This document shows, piece after piece, positions 38,830 to 47,614 of a stretch of 64,000 nucleotides of DNA. This stretch comes from Kribbella amoyensis. GTDB taxonomy: Bacteria; Actinomycetota; Actinomycetes; Propionibacteriales; Kribbellaceae. The DNA lies in contig NZ_VIVK01000001.1 of the NCBI RefSeq assembly GCF_007828865.1, positions 4,960,001-5,024,000 on the forward strand, given 5' to 3'. Below the pieces are notes generated by a model, which did no database searches, was not told where the DNA came from, and saw nothing but the letters and a program-made list of their open reading frames with translations. Each line of letters starts with the position of its first letter. The stretch's first letter is position 1. The position numbers and the translations under genes were made by a program.

Positions 38830-41352
38830 GTGAGGTCGGAGACTGGGTGGAGCCGTCCTTTGCCATCAGACGGGTCTCGCCGTGGCACGGACGACGTTCA
38901 GGGGACGGGTTTCGGGGATCTGCTCCGCCGGCACCGGCGCGACGCCGGGTTGTCGCAGGAGCGGCTGGCGGAACTCGCCGGACTGAGCGTCGACGCGATC
39001 GCGGCGCTGGAGCGGGGTCGTCGTCGGGCGCCGAGGCCGCATACCTTGCGGCTGCTCGCCGACGCGTTGAAGCTGGGCGCCTCCGATCGGGCCGCGCTCG
39101 GTTCGGCCGCGCACAGTGACGGCGAGGCCCAGCGGTCACCGGTGCGCCCGGTCCCCGTGGCCACCGTCGAGCTCGTCGGCCGCGCCGCGGAGGTCGCCGA
39201 GGCGGGCCGGTTGGTGGGGGAGCGGCAGACCCGGCTGTTGACGTTGAGCGGTCCCGGTGGCGTCGGCAAGACCCAGCTCGTCCTCGCCGTCGCCGGTGCG
39301 GTCGCCGCCGGCTTCGAGGACGGCGTGTGTTGGGTGCCGTTGGCCACCATCTCAGAGTCGACCGCGGTCGCACCCGCGATCGCCGCGGGCCTCGGCCTGC
39401 ATCCGGTGGACGGCGCACGCCTGGTCGAGGAGATCGCCGAGCAGATCGCCCGCCGCCACCTCCTGCTCGTACTGGACAACTGCGAGCACGTCGTCGCCGA
39501 CACGGCCGCCGTCTGCGCCGCACTGCTGGAGTACTGCCCGAACCTGACCGTCCTCGCATCCAGCCGCGAACTTTTGCGGATCCCCGGCGAGTGCGTGTAC
39601 GTCGTCCCGCCGCTGGCCGTGCCCGAGACGGACGAACAGCTCGACGCGTCCCCGGCGGTCCGCTTGTTCATGGATCGCGCGACCGCCCGTGGCCATCGAC
39701 CGGGAGACCAGATCGAATACGTGGCGAAGGTGGTTCGCCGGTTGGAGGGGATGCCGCTCGCGATCGAGCTGGCCGCCGCCCGGACCAACGTGCTCACCGT
39801 GGAGGAGCTCGCGGCCGAGTTGGAGAGCTCGTTCGCGATCCTCAGCGGCGGCGCGAGTACGGCGGGACCACGGCAGCAGTCGTTGGCCGGTGCGATCGGG
39901 TGGAGCCACGAGCTGCTCACCCGGACGGAGCGGGGCCTGTTCGCGTTGTTGTCGGTGTTCGTCGGCGGCTGGAGCCTGGACGCGGCCGCTGCCGTGTTCG
40001 CCGGCAAGACGAAGGCGGGTCCGCTCGAACGCGCCGAGGCGCTGGACCTGACCGGACGGCTGGCGGACAAGTCGCTGATCCGGGTCCACCGCGATCGCGG
40101 CAGCGCGCGGTACGACATGCTCGCGGTGATCCGGGAGTTCGCCGTCGACCAGCTCGCGGTGAGCGGCCGGGCCGACGACGCGGCCCAGCACCACGCGGCC
40201 TTCTACCTCGCCCTCGCCGAGGAGGCGGAGGCCCATCTGCGCGGGTCGAACCAGGGGGACTGGCTCGACCGGTTGGACGGCGAGCTGGACAACCTGCGAG
40301 CCGCGATCAGCTGGGCGCTGCGGACCCGGGCGAGTGCCGAGGCGATCCGCTTGGCCGGCGCACTCTGGCTGTTCTGCTACCTGCGCGGTCACTACGCCGA
40401 GGGCAGCGAGTGGCTCGAACGCGCGCTCGCTCTCACCGACGACGCCGCGGATCTGCGCCCGTACCAGGCGAAGGCGCGGCTCGGTGCGGGGATGCTCGCG
40501 TTCCTGCAGTGCGAGTACGACGGGGCCACGAAGCGGCTGGAGTCGGCGCTCACGCAGTACCAGGAGCTCGGTGACACGGCCGGTGCCGCGTTGGTCATGC
40601 AGCGGCTCGGGGGAGTCGCTCGGGAGCGCGGTGACTATGGGGCCGCGGAAGCCCTGCACTGCCAGAGCTTCGACCTGTTCGAGAGCCTCGGTGATCGGTC
40701 CGGGATGGCGTGGGCGCACAACCACCTCGGCTTCGTCGCCTGGTTGCGCGGTGACCTGGACATCGGCGCCCGGCGGTGCCGCAAGGCGCGGGACAGCTTC
40801 CGCGTGCTCGGCGACGGCGAAGGGCTGGCCTGGTCGCTGATCAGCCTCGGCACCATCGCGCAGTACCGGGGCGATCTGACCGAGGCGGAGGACCTGCTGC
40901 AGGAGAGCCTGGCGCTGTCGCAGCGGCTCGGGTACCGCGAGGGGGTGGCGTGGTCGCTCAACCAGCTCGGCATCGTCGAACGCCGCCGCGGGCTGACCGA
41001 TCGCGCCGTGCACCTGCTCGACGAGAGCCTGGCCGAGCACCGCGATCTCGGCGACCGGTGGCGTTCGGCGAGTGTGCTGGAGGAGCTGGCGACCGTCGCG
41101 CGGGACCGGGACCGGGCGGAGTACGCCGCGTTCCTGCTCGGCGCCGCGGACGGGATCCGCGAGGTGATCGGCGCGCCGGTGCCCGAGGTCGAGCAGGCCG
41201 ATCTGCGGGCGACCCGGGAGGCGGTCGAGCGGGCGCTGGACCACCGGGCGTTCAAGGCGGCGTGGTCCGCGGGACGGGCGACGCCGCTGTCGGCGGTCGC
41301 TGACGGTTACCCCGGTCCGGCCGCCGCGCCCGATCGCTCGACCCGTTTCTGA
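38830..41352 (+). CDS. XRE-HTH / NB-ARC-like ATPase / TPR regulator
   Basis: 840-residue regulator. An XRE-type helix-turn-helix (about 27-85: LLRRHRRDAGLSQERLAELAGLSVDAIAALERG) is followed by a STAND-type ATPase domain (Walker A GPGGVGKTQ near 138, Walker B LLLVLDNCEHV, VLASSRELL, GMPLAIELAAAR) and a C-terminal half made of TPR-like helical repeats (about 440-760; for example GDTAGAALVMQRLGGVARERGDYGAAEAL). No SARP domain is present. This class is thought to switch transcription through ligand-controlled ATP binding. The GTG start at 38830 is the only one that keeps the HTH. It stands alone; neighbours give no target. Confidence 0.9.
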   Translation: MRSETGWSRPLPSDGSRRGTDDVQGTGFGDLLRRHRRDAGLSQERLAELAGLSVDAIAALERGRRRAPRPHTLRLLADALKLGASDRAALGSAAHSDGEAQRSPVRPVPVATVELVGRAAEVAEAGRLVGERQTRLLTLSGPGGVGKTQLVLAVAGAVAAGFEDGVCWVPLATISESTAVAPAIAAGLGLHPVDGARLVEEIAEQIARRHLLLVLDNCEHVVADTAAVCAALLEYCPNLTVLASSRELLRIPGECVYVVPPLAVPETDEQLDASPAVRLFMDRATARGHRPGDQIEYVAKVVRRLEGMPLAIELAAARTNVLTVEELAAELESSFAILSGGASTAGPRQQSLAGAIGWSHELLTRTERGLFALLSVFVGGWSLDAAAAVFAGKTKAGPLERAEALDLTGRLADKSLIRVHRDRGSARYDMLAVIREFAVDQLAVSGRADDAAQHHAAFYLALAEEAEAHLRGSNQGDWLDRLDGELDNLRAAISWALRTRASAEAIRLAGALWLFCYLRGHYAEGSEWLERALALTDDAADLRPYQAKARLGAGMLAFLQCEYDGATKRLESALTQYQELGDTAGAALVMQRLGGVARERGDYGAAEALHCQSFDLFESLGDRSGMAWAHNHLGFVAWLRGDLDIGARRCRKARDSFRVLGDGEGLAWSLISLGTIAQYRGDLTEAEDLLQESLALSQRLGYREGVAWSLNQLGIVERRRGLTDRAVHLLDESLAEHRDLGDRWRSASVLEELATVARDRDRAEYAAFLLGAADGIREVIGAPVPEVEQADLRATREAVERALDHRAFKAAWSAGRATPLSAVADGYPGPAAAPDRSTRF

Positions 41353-41371
41353 TCGGGTCGTGGACAGAAGC

Positions 41372-41415
41372 CGAGCCCGGGGTGTGCGCCCACCAGAGCG
41401 CACGTCCCGGGCTCG
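41372..41415 (+). terminator. Terminator after the STAND regulator
   Basis: CGAGCCCGGG pairs exactly with CCCGGGCTCG, and an inner GTGCGC/GCGCAC stem extends the hairpin. It begins 20 bases after the stop codon. Confidence 0.8.
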
Positions 41416-41853
41416 AACCGCTCACCGAACGGGCGACGCGTCGCGCGTCGTGGTACCGGATCGGTAGCGGAGTGGTCCTGCCTCGCGGAGCACCACGACC
41501 TGGGGGATCGACGGCACCCCGCGAGGGTCTCCGCGGAATGGACGAAAGCGGCGGCTCACGGCCGGCTGTGCACTGTCTGACCCCCCAGGCAGTCCCCCCA
41601 CCTCCACAGCCGGCCGAAGCCGCGTCGGCGATGTCCCCCTCCCGTCGAGCCCTCCCAAGTCGACGGTTGGTTCTCCCGCGCTGACTCAAGGTTGTCCTGG
41701 TCACGCAGCGTCGCACAGGGACGGAACCCTGACATCGCCCTGACAAACATGTCCTGACAACGTTGACTCGGATCAGGCGGCGCGGACCGTGATCGGGCGC
41801 TCCCGAAGGGTGGTGGCCGAACTCACCCGACGGATGCGCTCGGTGACCGAGAA
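41416..41853. other. 438 bases without a supportable gene
   Basis: The gap lies between two convergent genes. Open frames on both strands lack ribosome sites, and their proteins have no family look. The only structure I see is CCTGACA repeated at 41728, 41739 and 41753. Confidence 0.5.
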
Positions 41854-43572
41854 TCAGTGCAGGTAGCCCGACACCGACCTGGTGAAGCCGGCGATCCGGT
41901 GCAACGGGGCGGAGCCGGTGTACTCGCCGGGGTCCGGCGCGCTCGGTGCCGGGATGCCCTCACCCTTGCAGGTGACGTCCGCGGCCGGCGCCTTGCCGGT
42001 GGTGAGGAACGTGTTCACCACCTTGTCCGCGCACTTGTTCACCCCGCCGTAGATGCCGTGGTCGCCCTCGTCCGTGACGGTCACCAGCCGCGATCCGGCG
42101 TACCGGCTGTGCGCGGACCGGGCCAGCGAGACGTTGGTCGCCGGGTCGTTCACGGACTGCACCATCAAGGTCGGCGGCAGGCCCTTGCCGTCCGGTGTCG
42201 GCGTCGTGAGCTGCGGGCGGGCCCAGTAGAAGCAGGGGTTCTCGTTCATGCCCCAGCCGAGCAACGGGTACTTCGGTCCCTGCTGCGCCGAGATCAGGTC
42301 GCCGTACTCACGGCCCTGCGGCCAGACCGAGTCGTTGCAGGTGACCGCGGTGAAGGTGGCGTCCTCCGCGTCGTCCGCGAACGGACGGGTGGCCCCGATC
42401 GCGGGCAGCCCGACCGTACCGCGCTGTGCCCGGCTGACCAGTTGCTGCTGCCGCGCGGGCGACAGCGCGTCCACCTTGCGCTGAGCCGCACGCGGACCGC
42501 CTTCGCGCTGGGCCTCGGCGAGGTCGCGGAAGAACGCGAGGTCGATCGCGAGCGAGGTGAAGTCCTGCTTGGTGTACAGGTCGCCGACGACGAGGTTGTC
42601 GAGGGTGTTCTGGTCGTAGCTGATCTTGATCGACCCGTCCAGGAACTCCTCCACGGCCGGCTGTTCCTTGAGGTCCGCGCGGAGCTTCTCGTACATCCGG
42701 ATCACCTGCCGCGGCGTCCGGCCCAGCTTCAGCTGCTGGTCGTACTTGGCCGCCCAGGGCGCGAAGTCCTCGCGGAACCGCCGCTCGAACGCCTGCGGCT
42801 GCGCCTCGAACGTGTTGAGCCAGGACCGGGTGAAGTCGGTGTTGGAGTCGAGCACGAACCGGCCGACGTGCTCGGGGAAGTAGGTCTGGTAGTACGCGCC
42901 GAGCCAGGTGCCGCCGGAGTACCCGACGTAGTCCACCTGGTCGAAGCCGAGCAGCCGGCGGATCAGGTCCATGTCCTGCACGGTCTGCGCGGTGTTCACG
43001 TACGGCAGCAGGCCGCGCGACTGGGTCTCGCAGTACGGCTGGACCAGGCCGGACGCCTCGGCGATGAGGTCGAGGTTGTCCCGGTCGCGGTCGCGCGCGT
43101 CCATCGAGTACCCGGGTGCGCCGTCGCAGCTGACGTTCGTGCTGTCGCCGGTCCCACGCGGGTCGAAGCCGACGGCGAGGTGGTTCTTGGCGAGCGCGGG
43201 CTGGCTGGCGAGGTACGGCGCCATCCCGAGCCCCGCGCCACCTGGCCCGCCCGGATTGCCAAACACGACCCGGCTCGGCTTGCCCTTCTTGGGCGCGACC
43301 TTGCTGACCGCGAGCTCGATCTCCTCGGGAGCGGCCGCGCTCCACCAGTCCCGGGGCGCCTTCACCTTCGCGCAGTACGTCCGCAGTTCCGCTTCGCCAC
43401 ACGGCTTCCAGGTGAGCTTCTGCTCCAGGTACTTCTTCGCCACGTACGCCGGTCTCTCGCGGCCCTGACCGGCGGCGGTACCGACCGAGGCGGTGGCGCC
43501 GGATCCGGGAACGATCAGCAGGGCGGGAAGGCTGATACCGAGGCCGAGGACGGCCAGGGTACGGAACTTCAT
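41854..43572 (-). CDS. Secreted S33-family tripeptidyl aminopeptidase
   Basis: 572-residue exported alpha/beta hydrolase of the Streptomyces Tap/SlpD type. A signal peptide covers about residues 1-30 (MKFRTLAVLGLGISLPALLI). The oxyanion loop NPGGPGGAG is at 106-114, the nucleophile Ser219 in VGYSGGTWLG, the acid in the QSVNDPATNVS segment, and the His in DEGDHGIYGG. A TAP C-terminal domain with cysteines follows. GGAGG lies before ATG 43572; the frame reaching 43614 is less likely. It trims tripeptides or larger peptides outside the cell. No propeptide cleavage motif is obvious. Confidence 0.92.
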   Translation of the reverse strand: MKFRTLAVLGLGISLPALLIVPGSGATASVGTAAGQGRERPAYVAKKYLEQKLTWKPCGEAELRTYCAKVKAPRDWWSAAAPEEIELAVSKVAPKKGKPSRVVFGNPGGPGGAGLGMAPYLASQPALAKNHLAVGFDPRGTGDSTNVSCDGAPGYSMDARDRDRDNLDLIAEASGLVQPYCETQSRGLLPYVNTAQTVQDMDLIRRLLGFDQVDYVGYSGGTWLGAYYQTYFPEHVGRFVLDSNTDFTRSWLNTFEAQPQAFERRFREDFAPWAAKYDQQLKLGRTPRQVIRMYEKLRADLKEQPAVEEFLDGSIKISYDQNTLDNLVVGDLYTKQDFTSLAIDLAFFRDLAEAQREGGPRAAQRKVDALSPARQQQLVSRAQRGTVGLPAIGATRPFADDAEDATFTAVTCNDSVWPQGREYGDLISAQQGPKYPLLGWGMNENPCFYWARPQLTTPTPDGKGLPPTLMVQSVNDPATNVSLARSAHSRYAGSRLVTVTDEGDHGIYGGVNKCADKVVNTFLTTGKAPAADVTCKGEGIPAPSAPDPGEYTGSAPLHRIAGFTRSVSGYLH

Positions 43573-43687
43573 ACATCCTCCAACGGATGGCCAAGCGTGA
43601 CGGGACCGTCGCAATCTGTCATGCCCTCTTGATCCCGTCGAGCACCACCCCCGGCCCGTCGCGTGATCGCCCTGGTGGTAAGGGGAT

Positions 43688-44329
43688 TCAGCTGAACGGC
43701 GGTGTGCAGAGCTGGGGAAGGAGCAGGTCGGTCACCCACGCGGCCCAGTCCTTCGGGTCCCAGCCACGATCGCCGACCATCAGCAGGTAGAACTCCGTGC
43801 TCAGCAACCCGAACAGGATGTCGGCCGCCCGCTCCGTCGTCAGATCGGATCGCGCCCCTGGTTTGCCGAGCAGGCTCTCGGCCGCGGCGCGCTGGACGGT
43901 GAGGCGCGGATCCTGCTCGTGCGGCCACAGGTTCGCGATCCCCGCATCGCTCGCGCCGGCCGCTTCGAGCATCTTCGTGATCGGCGCGACCCGCTCCAGG
44001 ACGGCTTGCGTCCCTTGGACGTGCCGGCGAACGTGCTCGGCCGCGGTGCCGGTCGCGAGCACTTCCTGGAACCACGGCCGGTCCAGCGTGGCGACCGGCT
44101 CGTCGTCGCCCGCGATGGTCCGGTCGACCACCTGCTTCAGCACGGTCTGCTTGTTGCCGAACCCGTAGTAGATCGTCTGCACCGCGACCCCGGCCGCCCC
44201 GGCGATGTCCTGCAAGGAGGTCGCGCCGTACCCGTCCCGGACGAACAGCTCGGCCGCCGCGTCGAGGATGCGGGCGCGGGTGAGACGGGACTTCTCGGCT
44301 CTGCCGTCGACCTTCTTGACCGGACTCAT
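43688..44329 (-). CDS. TetR-family regulator
   Basis: 213-residue repressor. The HTH spans about 20-60 (RILDAAAELFVRDGYGATSLQDIAGAAGVAVQTIYYGFGNKQ); the C-terminal ligand domain is of the common actinobacterial type with AADILFGLLSTEFYLLMVGDRGW. It is divergent from the small monooxygenase-like gene 55 bases away and is the likely regulator of that gene and of itself. Ligand unknown. Confidence 0.92.
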   Translation of the reverse strand: MSPVKKVDGRAEKSRLTRARILDAAAELFVRDGYGATSLQDIAGAAGVAVQTIYYGFGNKQTVLKQVVDRTIAGDDEPVATLDRPWFQEVLATGTAAEHVRRHVQGTQAVLERVAPITKMLEAAGASDAGIANLWPHEQDPRLTVQRAAAESLLGKPGARSDLTTERAADILFGLLSTEFYLLMVGDRGWDPKDWAAWVTDLLLPQLCTPPFS

Positions 44330-44384
44330 GGTTGTAGTCTATCTCTAGAGTTAGTCACTAGAGTTCAACTACAAGGAGTTTTCG
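44330..44384. promoter_or_regulatory. Shared control region with CTAGAGTT repeats
   Basis: CTAGAGTT occurs at 44345 and 44358 (13 bases apart) in the AT-rich gap between the divergent TetR and monooxygenase-like genes. The surrounding TAGT/ACTA words give partial dyad symmetry. This is the expected place for a TetR operator. Confidence 0.6.
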
Positions 44385-44678
44385 ATGAGTGTGTTGCGCC
44401 TGACCCGTTTCGTCGCCGCCGACCCGCAACAGGTCGACGAGATCCTGGCCGCGCGGGCCGCCCTGATCGCCGCGGTCCGGGCCACGACCGACAGCCTGAC
44501 CGAGACCAAGCTGGCCCGCGTCGACGACGAGACCTGGCTGGACGTGTGGCGCTGGGAGTCCGGCGAGGCACTCGACCAGGTCACCGCTGTCGCGCCGAAC
44601 CTGCCCGAGGCGAAGGCTGCCTTCGCGCTGGTGAAGGACGCGACGGTGGAGCGGTACGACCTGGTCGACGAACGCTGA
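44385..44678 (+). CDS. Small antibiotic-biosynthesis-monooxygenase-like protein
   Basis: 97 residues with the ferredoxin-like ABM/dimeric alpha-beta barrel pattern: MSVLRLTRFVAADPQQVDEI, then WLDVWRWESGEALDQVTA and AKAAFALVKDATVERYDLVD. Such proteins can act as oxygenases, heme-binding or binding proteins. AAGGAG lies nine bases before the ATG. The divergent TetR gene suggests induction by a small molecule. No catalytic residue can be named. Confidence 0.75.
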   Translation: MSVLRLTRFVAADPQQVDEILAARAALIAAVRATTDSLTETKLARVDDETWLDVWRWESGEALDQVTAVAPNLPEAKAAFALVKDATVERYDLVDER

Positions 44679-44797
44679 TTCCCGCTCTCCTGGTACGTCG
44701 GCGCTGGGGGTGTCGGCGTACCAGGGCTGTCGGTGTGTCGGGCTGTCGGTGGGGACGCCTAGCCTCTGGGGAACGAACTCGTCCGGAGGTGGACCCC

Positions 44798-45355
44798 ATG
44801 GAGTGCGGCGACCTGTTGATCGGCCAGTTGGAGTTCTACTGGGACTACCACCTCCGACCCCGGCTCGACGGTCTGACCGACGACGAGTACCAGTGGGCGC
44901 CGGCCCAACCCAGCTGGACCGTGCACGAGGACGGCACCGGCCAGGCCGTCTTCGATCTCGAGTACCCCGAGCCCACACCGCCGCCGGTGCCGACGATCGC
45001 CTGGCGCCTCGTCCACATCGGCGTCGGCTGCTTCGCGATCCGCTGGAGCACCTTCTTCGGCGACGGCAATGTGCCCGCCGACGCGGACATGTTCGATCCC
45101 CGCCACCGCCCGACCGACCTGCCGCTCACCGCCACCGACGGCCTCGCGTTCCTCGACCACTGGTACGAGCGCTGGCACGACGCGATCCGCGGTCTCGACG
45201 AGCAAGCGCTGTGGAAGCCACTGGGTCCCAAGGGCGGCCAGTACGCCGACGACCCGATGCTCGCCCTGATCACGCACCTCAACCGTGAGGTCATGCACCA
45301 CGGCGCCGAGATCTGCCTGCTCCGCGACCTCTACCGAGCCGGTGCGGCCCGATGA
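44798..45355 (+). CDS. DinB-superfamily protein
   Basis: 185-residue four-helix protein of the DinB/YfiT type, with IGQLEFYWDYHLRPRLDGLTDDEY at the N-terminus, WRLVHIGVGCF and LNREVMHHGAEICLLRDL, whose histidines would bind a divalent metal. Members act as thiol-dependent S-transferases (bacillithiol, mycothiol or maleylpyruvate isomerases) or are unknown. CCGGAGG precedes the ATG. The stop overlaps the next gene (ATGA), so it is co-translated with the VOC protein. Confidence 0.86.
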   Translation: MECGDLLIGQLEFYWDYHLRPRLDGLTDDEYQWAPAQPSWTVHEDGTGQAVFDLEYPEPTPPPVPTIAWRLVHIGVGCFAIRWSTFFGDGNVPADADMFDPRHRPTDLPLTATDGLAFLDHWYERWHDAIRGLDEQALWKPLGPKGGQYADDPMLALITHLNREVMHHGAEICLLRDLYRAGAAR

Positions 45356-45789
45356 CCGCCTTCGACCTCCACGTCGTCTTCGACTGCGCCGACCCGGATC
45401 GGCTGGCCCGTTTCTGGATGGCGGCCCTCGGTGGGTACGACTTCCCCGTCGGCGTCCCGGACGGATTCGCGAGCTGGGAGGAGTGGGCGGACGCGAACAG
45501 CATCCCCGAAGAGGACCGCAACTCCGGCCGCACCCTGGTCGATCGGGAGCGGAGCCGTCCCGACATCTTCTTCCTCCGAGTCCCGGAAGCGAAGGCCGGA
45601 AAGAACCGCGTCCACCTCGACCTCAAGGTCGCACCCGGTCTCGACGGTGCCGACCGGCGCGAGCGCATCGAGGCCGAGTCCGCGCGACTGGTCGAGCTCG
45701 GGGCGAGCGTGGCCCAGCGGTTCGCGGAAGAGGACGGGTTTCACCTGATCATGCGCGATCCTGAAGGCAACGAGTTCTGCTTGGCCTAG
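45352..45789 (+). CDS. VOC-family (glyoxalase-like) protein
   Basis: 145 residues of the vicinal-oxygen-chelate fold. The two beta-alpha-beta-beta-beta units are visible: FDLHVVFDCADPDRLARFWMAAL and, in the second, NRVHLDLKVAP with DGFHLIMRDPEGNEFCL at the end. Likely metal ligands are His7, His in VHLDL and the C-terminal Glu. The actinobacterial glyoxalase-like group is often unlinked to methylglyoxal; function unknown. Coupled to the DinB gene. Confidence 0.88.
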   Translation: MTAFDLHVVFDCADPDRLARFWMAALGGYDFPVGVPDGFASWEEWADANSIPEEDRNSGRTLVDRERSRPDIFFLRVPEAKAGKNRVHLDLKVAPGLDGADRRERIEAESARLVELGASVAQRFAEEDGFHLIMRDPEGNEFCLA

Positions 45790-45826
45790 GGCAGGGCGGT
45801 TCCTGGCCGGCGGTTGGGGGTGCGAG

Positions 45827-46087
45827 ATGGCGAGATGGTCGTCGTTCGTGGCGGATCCGGGGGAGCATCCACCACGCATCCTGCGCGAGTCCGGCAACCC
45901 GGACCACCGTCTGCGGGTCGAGCACGACGCGAAGACAGTGCTCATCCACCTCAGCGACGAAGACGGCGAAGGCTGGACCGTCATCGCGGTCGACCGAGCC
46001 TCCCGAACCTGGGCCGTCGCCCAGGGCCGGGTCCAGCAAGCTACTGCCGCCGACGCGTACAACCGCCTCGGCCGACCGGGGGACTAG
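45827..46087 (+). CDS. Small hypothetical protein
   Basis: 86 residues, MARWSSFVADPGEHPPRIL; predicted to fold as a short beta-rich domain (VEHDAKTVLIHLSDEDGEGWTVIAVDR). I do not recognise a family. Codon choice matches neighbouring genes and it ends five bases before the DUF5655 gene, which supports a real gene. Expression and function unknown. Confidence 0.6.
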   Translation: MARWSSFVADPGEHPPRILRESGNPDHRLRVEHDAKTVLIHLSDEDGEGWTVIAVDRASRTWAVAQGRVQQATAADAYNRLGRPGD

Positions 46088-46091
46088 CGCG

Positions 46092-46535
46092 ATGCCGGAC
46101 GAGCGGGCGCTGTGGATCTGCCCGAACTGCGGCCGGACCTTCGCCAACCGCAACCAGTCCCACACCTGCCAACCCCTCGGCAAACTCCCCACCCACTTCG
46201 CCGGCAAGGACGAAGTGGTCCGGGAGACCTTCGACCGCGTGGTCGAGGTGGTCCGGCTACTTGGCCCGTTCGAGATCCTGCCGGAGAAGTCCCGCATCGC
46301 CTTCCACACAAGGATGAGCTTCGCCGCGTTCGTCCCGCGCAGGCACTGGCTGGACGGCCACGTAGTGCTCGCCGAGCGATTCGAAAGCGCCCGCTTCCTG
46401 AGGATCGAGACGTACTCCCGCCACAACATCCTCCACGCCTTCCGCCTCTACACCCCGACCGAAGTAGACGAAGAGGTGAAGGCGTGGCTGACCCAGGCGT
46501 ACGCGGTCGGCCGCCAACACCACCTGAACGGATAA
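46092..46535 (+). CDS. Zinc-finger DUF5655 protein
   Basis: 147 residues. A CPNCGRTFANRNQSHTC motif at the N-terminus looks like a CCHC zinc finger; the rest (HFAGKDEVVRETFDRVVEVV, KSRIAFHTRMSFAAFVPRR, RHNILHAFRL) is a DUF5655 domain. Function unknown; the zinc finger suggests nucleic-acid or protein binding. Last gene before the long repeat field. Confidence 0.83.
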   Translation: MPDERALWICPNCGRTFANRNQSHTCQPLGKLPTHFAGKDEVVRETFDRVVEVVRLLGPFEILPEKSRIAFHTRMSFAAFVPRRHWLDGHVVLAERFESARFLRIETYSRHNILHAFRLYTPTEVDEEVKAWLTQAYAVGRQHHLNG

Positions 46536-46603
46536 ACCGAACCTGCCGCTTCTCGACGACCTGCACCGTCGCCAGGCTCGGCCAACGCTGGCGGCTGGCG
46601 GCT

Positions 46604-46660
46604 GGCGGGTTGTTGGGCGACTGATGTGTTGTAGCGCGCTATCCCGTCCAATAACCCGGC
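46604..46660 (+). repeat. Palindromic repeat element, copy A
   Basis: Three blocks: GGCGGGTTGTTGGG (46604), GTTGTAGCGCGCTA (46628) and CCAATAACCCGGCATCC (about 46648). The first and third blocks are inverted, so the unit folds into a stem with the GCGCGC palindrome in the loop. Confidence 0.8.
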
Positions 46661-46752
46661 ATCCGTCACCCGCCGGACCGCCCGGCGGATGGCGGATGTG
46701 TTGCGGCCGGCGAGCTGGGACCTTGCTGCCCTCGCCTCCTCGTGAACACCTA

Positions 46753-46986
46753 GCCGGGACCGTGAACAGGTTGTGCCCTGTCGTCACTCCCAGATTCCTA
46801 ACCCACGGTCCCCAGTTGGTGTCCGAGGTTGCCGGTCAGCCACCCGTCCGAAGTCCCCAGCTGGTGTGCGAAGTCCCCACATGGTGTCCAAGGTGTGCGG
46901 GTGGGCGACCCGGCCACGATCCCCGGATGGTGTCCCAGGTCTCTGGTTTGGTCCCGGGTCCCCGCAGGGGGTGACTCAGGTCCCGG
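46753..46986 (+). repeat. Direct repeat unit, copy 1, in the gene-free field
   Basis: Begins GCCGGGACCGTGAACAGG and ends GGGTGACTCAGGTCCC; it contains CCCCAGTTGGTGTCCGAGGT and shorter variants of it (CCCCAGCTGGTGTGCG, CCCCACATGGTGTCC, CCCCGGATGGTGTCCC). The same start, internal words and end recur in copy 2 about 515 bases on. Confidence 0.8.
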
Positions 46987-47036
46987 CTCGGGCGTTGTCG
47001 GCGGGAGCTTGGGGGTCGGCTTGGTGCTTGGTGGCT

Positions 47037-47097
47037 GGCGGGTTGTTGGGTGCCTGGCGTGTTGTAGCGCGCTAGCGGTCGAACAACCCGTCATCCA
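47037..47097 (+). repeat. Palindromic repeat element, copy B
   Basis: GGCGGGTTGTTGGG (47037), GTTGTAGCGCGCTA (47061) and GAACAACCCGTCATCC (about 47082). The outer blocks are complementary over GGGTTGTT/AACAACCC. Same block spacing as copies A and C. Confidence 0.82.
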
Positions 47098-47268
47098 CCA
47101 AGACCAGCGCCGCCCGGCGACCATCACACCTAGCAGCCCCGACGAATGCCGGACTTGCCTCGGTTGGGTAGCAGGTACCGATCCGGTCGACGCGGCCGCT
47201 GCCGACCGGCCCCTCGGCGTACTCCGTGGTGGAGCGTGATCGCACTCGGCCCTCGCGTGACCACCCAA

Positions 47269-47480
47269 CCGGGACCGTGAACAGGCTCTGCCCTGTGCTC
47301 ACCCCCGGGTTCCTGAGCCAGGTCCCCAGTTGGTGTCCGAGGTTTCCGGTGTGCGAACCGTCCGAGGTGCCCGGGTGGTGTCCGAGGTGTGCGGGTGTGG
47401 CACCCAGCTGCGGTCCCAGTTGGTGTCCCAGGTCCCTGGTTTGTGTCCTGGGTCCCCACCCAGTGGGTGACTCAGGTCCC
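47269..47480 (+). repeat. Direct repeat unit, copy 2
   Basis: ACCGGGACCGTGAACAGG starts it and GGGTGACTCAGGTCCC ends it, with CCCCAGTTGGTGTCCGAGGT in the middle and two further TGGTGTCC words. The sequence between copies is unlike any gene. The whole 46536-47648 field has no supportable coding region. Confidence 0.8.
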
Positions 47481-47534
47481 CGGGGGCGTCGGTGAGCGTC
47501 AGCTCGGTGAGCGTCCGGCTGGCGGCTGGCGGCT

Positions 47535-47614
47535 GGCGGGTTGTTGGGTGGTTGACGGGCTTGGTGGGTGTCTGGCGGGTTGTAGCGCGCTGTTCGTCCA
47601 ACAACCCGTCATCC
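47535..47614 (+). repeat. Palindromic repeat element, copy C
   Basis: GGCGGGTTGTTGGG (47535), GTTGTAGCGCGCT (47579) and CCAACAACCCGTCATCC (47598). The outer blocks are complementary over ten bases (GGGTTGTTGG/CCAACAACCC). The middle has about 20 extra bases relative to A and B, including a second GGCGGGTTGT. Confidence 0.82.

Noticed and set aside
41382..41684. A 100-codon plus-strand frame between convergent genes
   Set aside because: It begins inside a terminator hairpin and shows no family resemblance or ribosome site.
46773..47495. Several short open frames in the repeat field with VPSWCPR-like or DTNW-like strings
   Set aside because: Repetitive because the DNA is repetitive; no ribosome sites, frames differ between copies and stops interrupt them.
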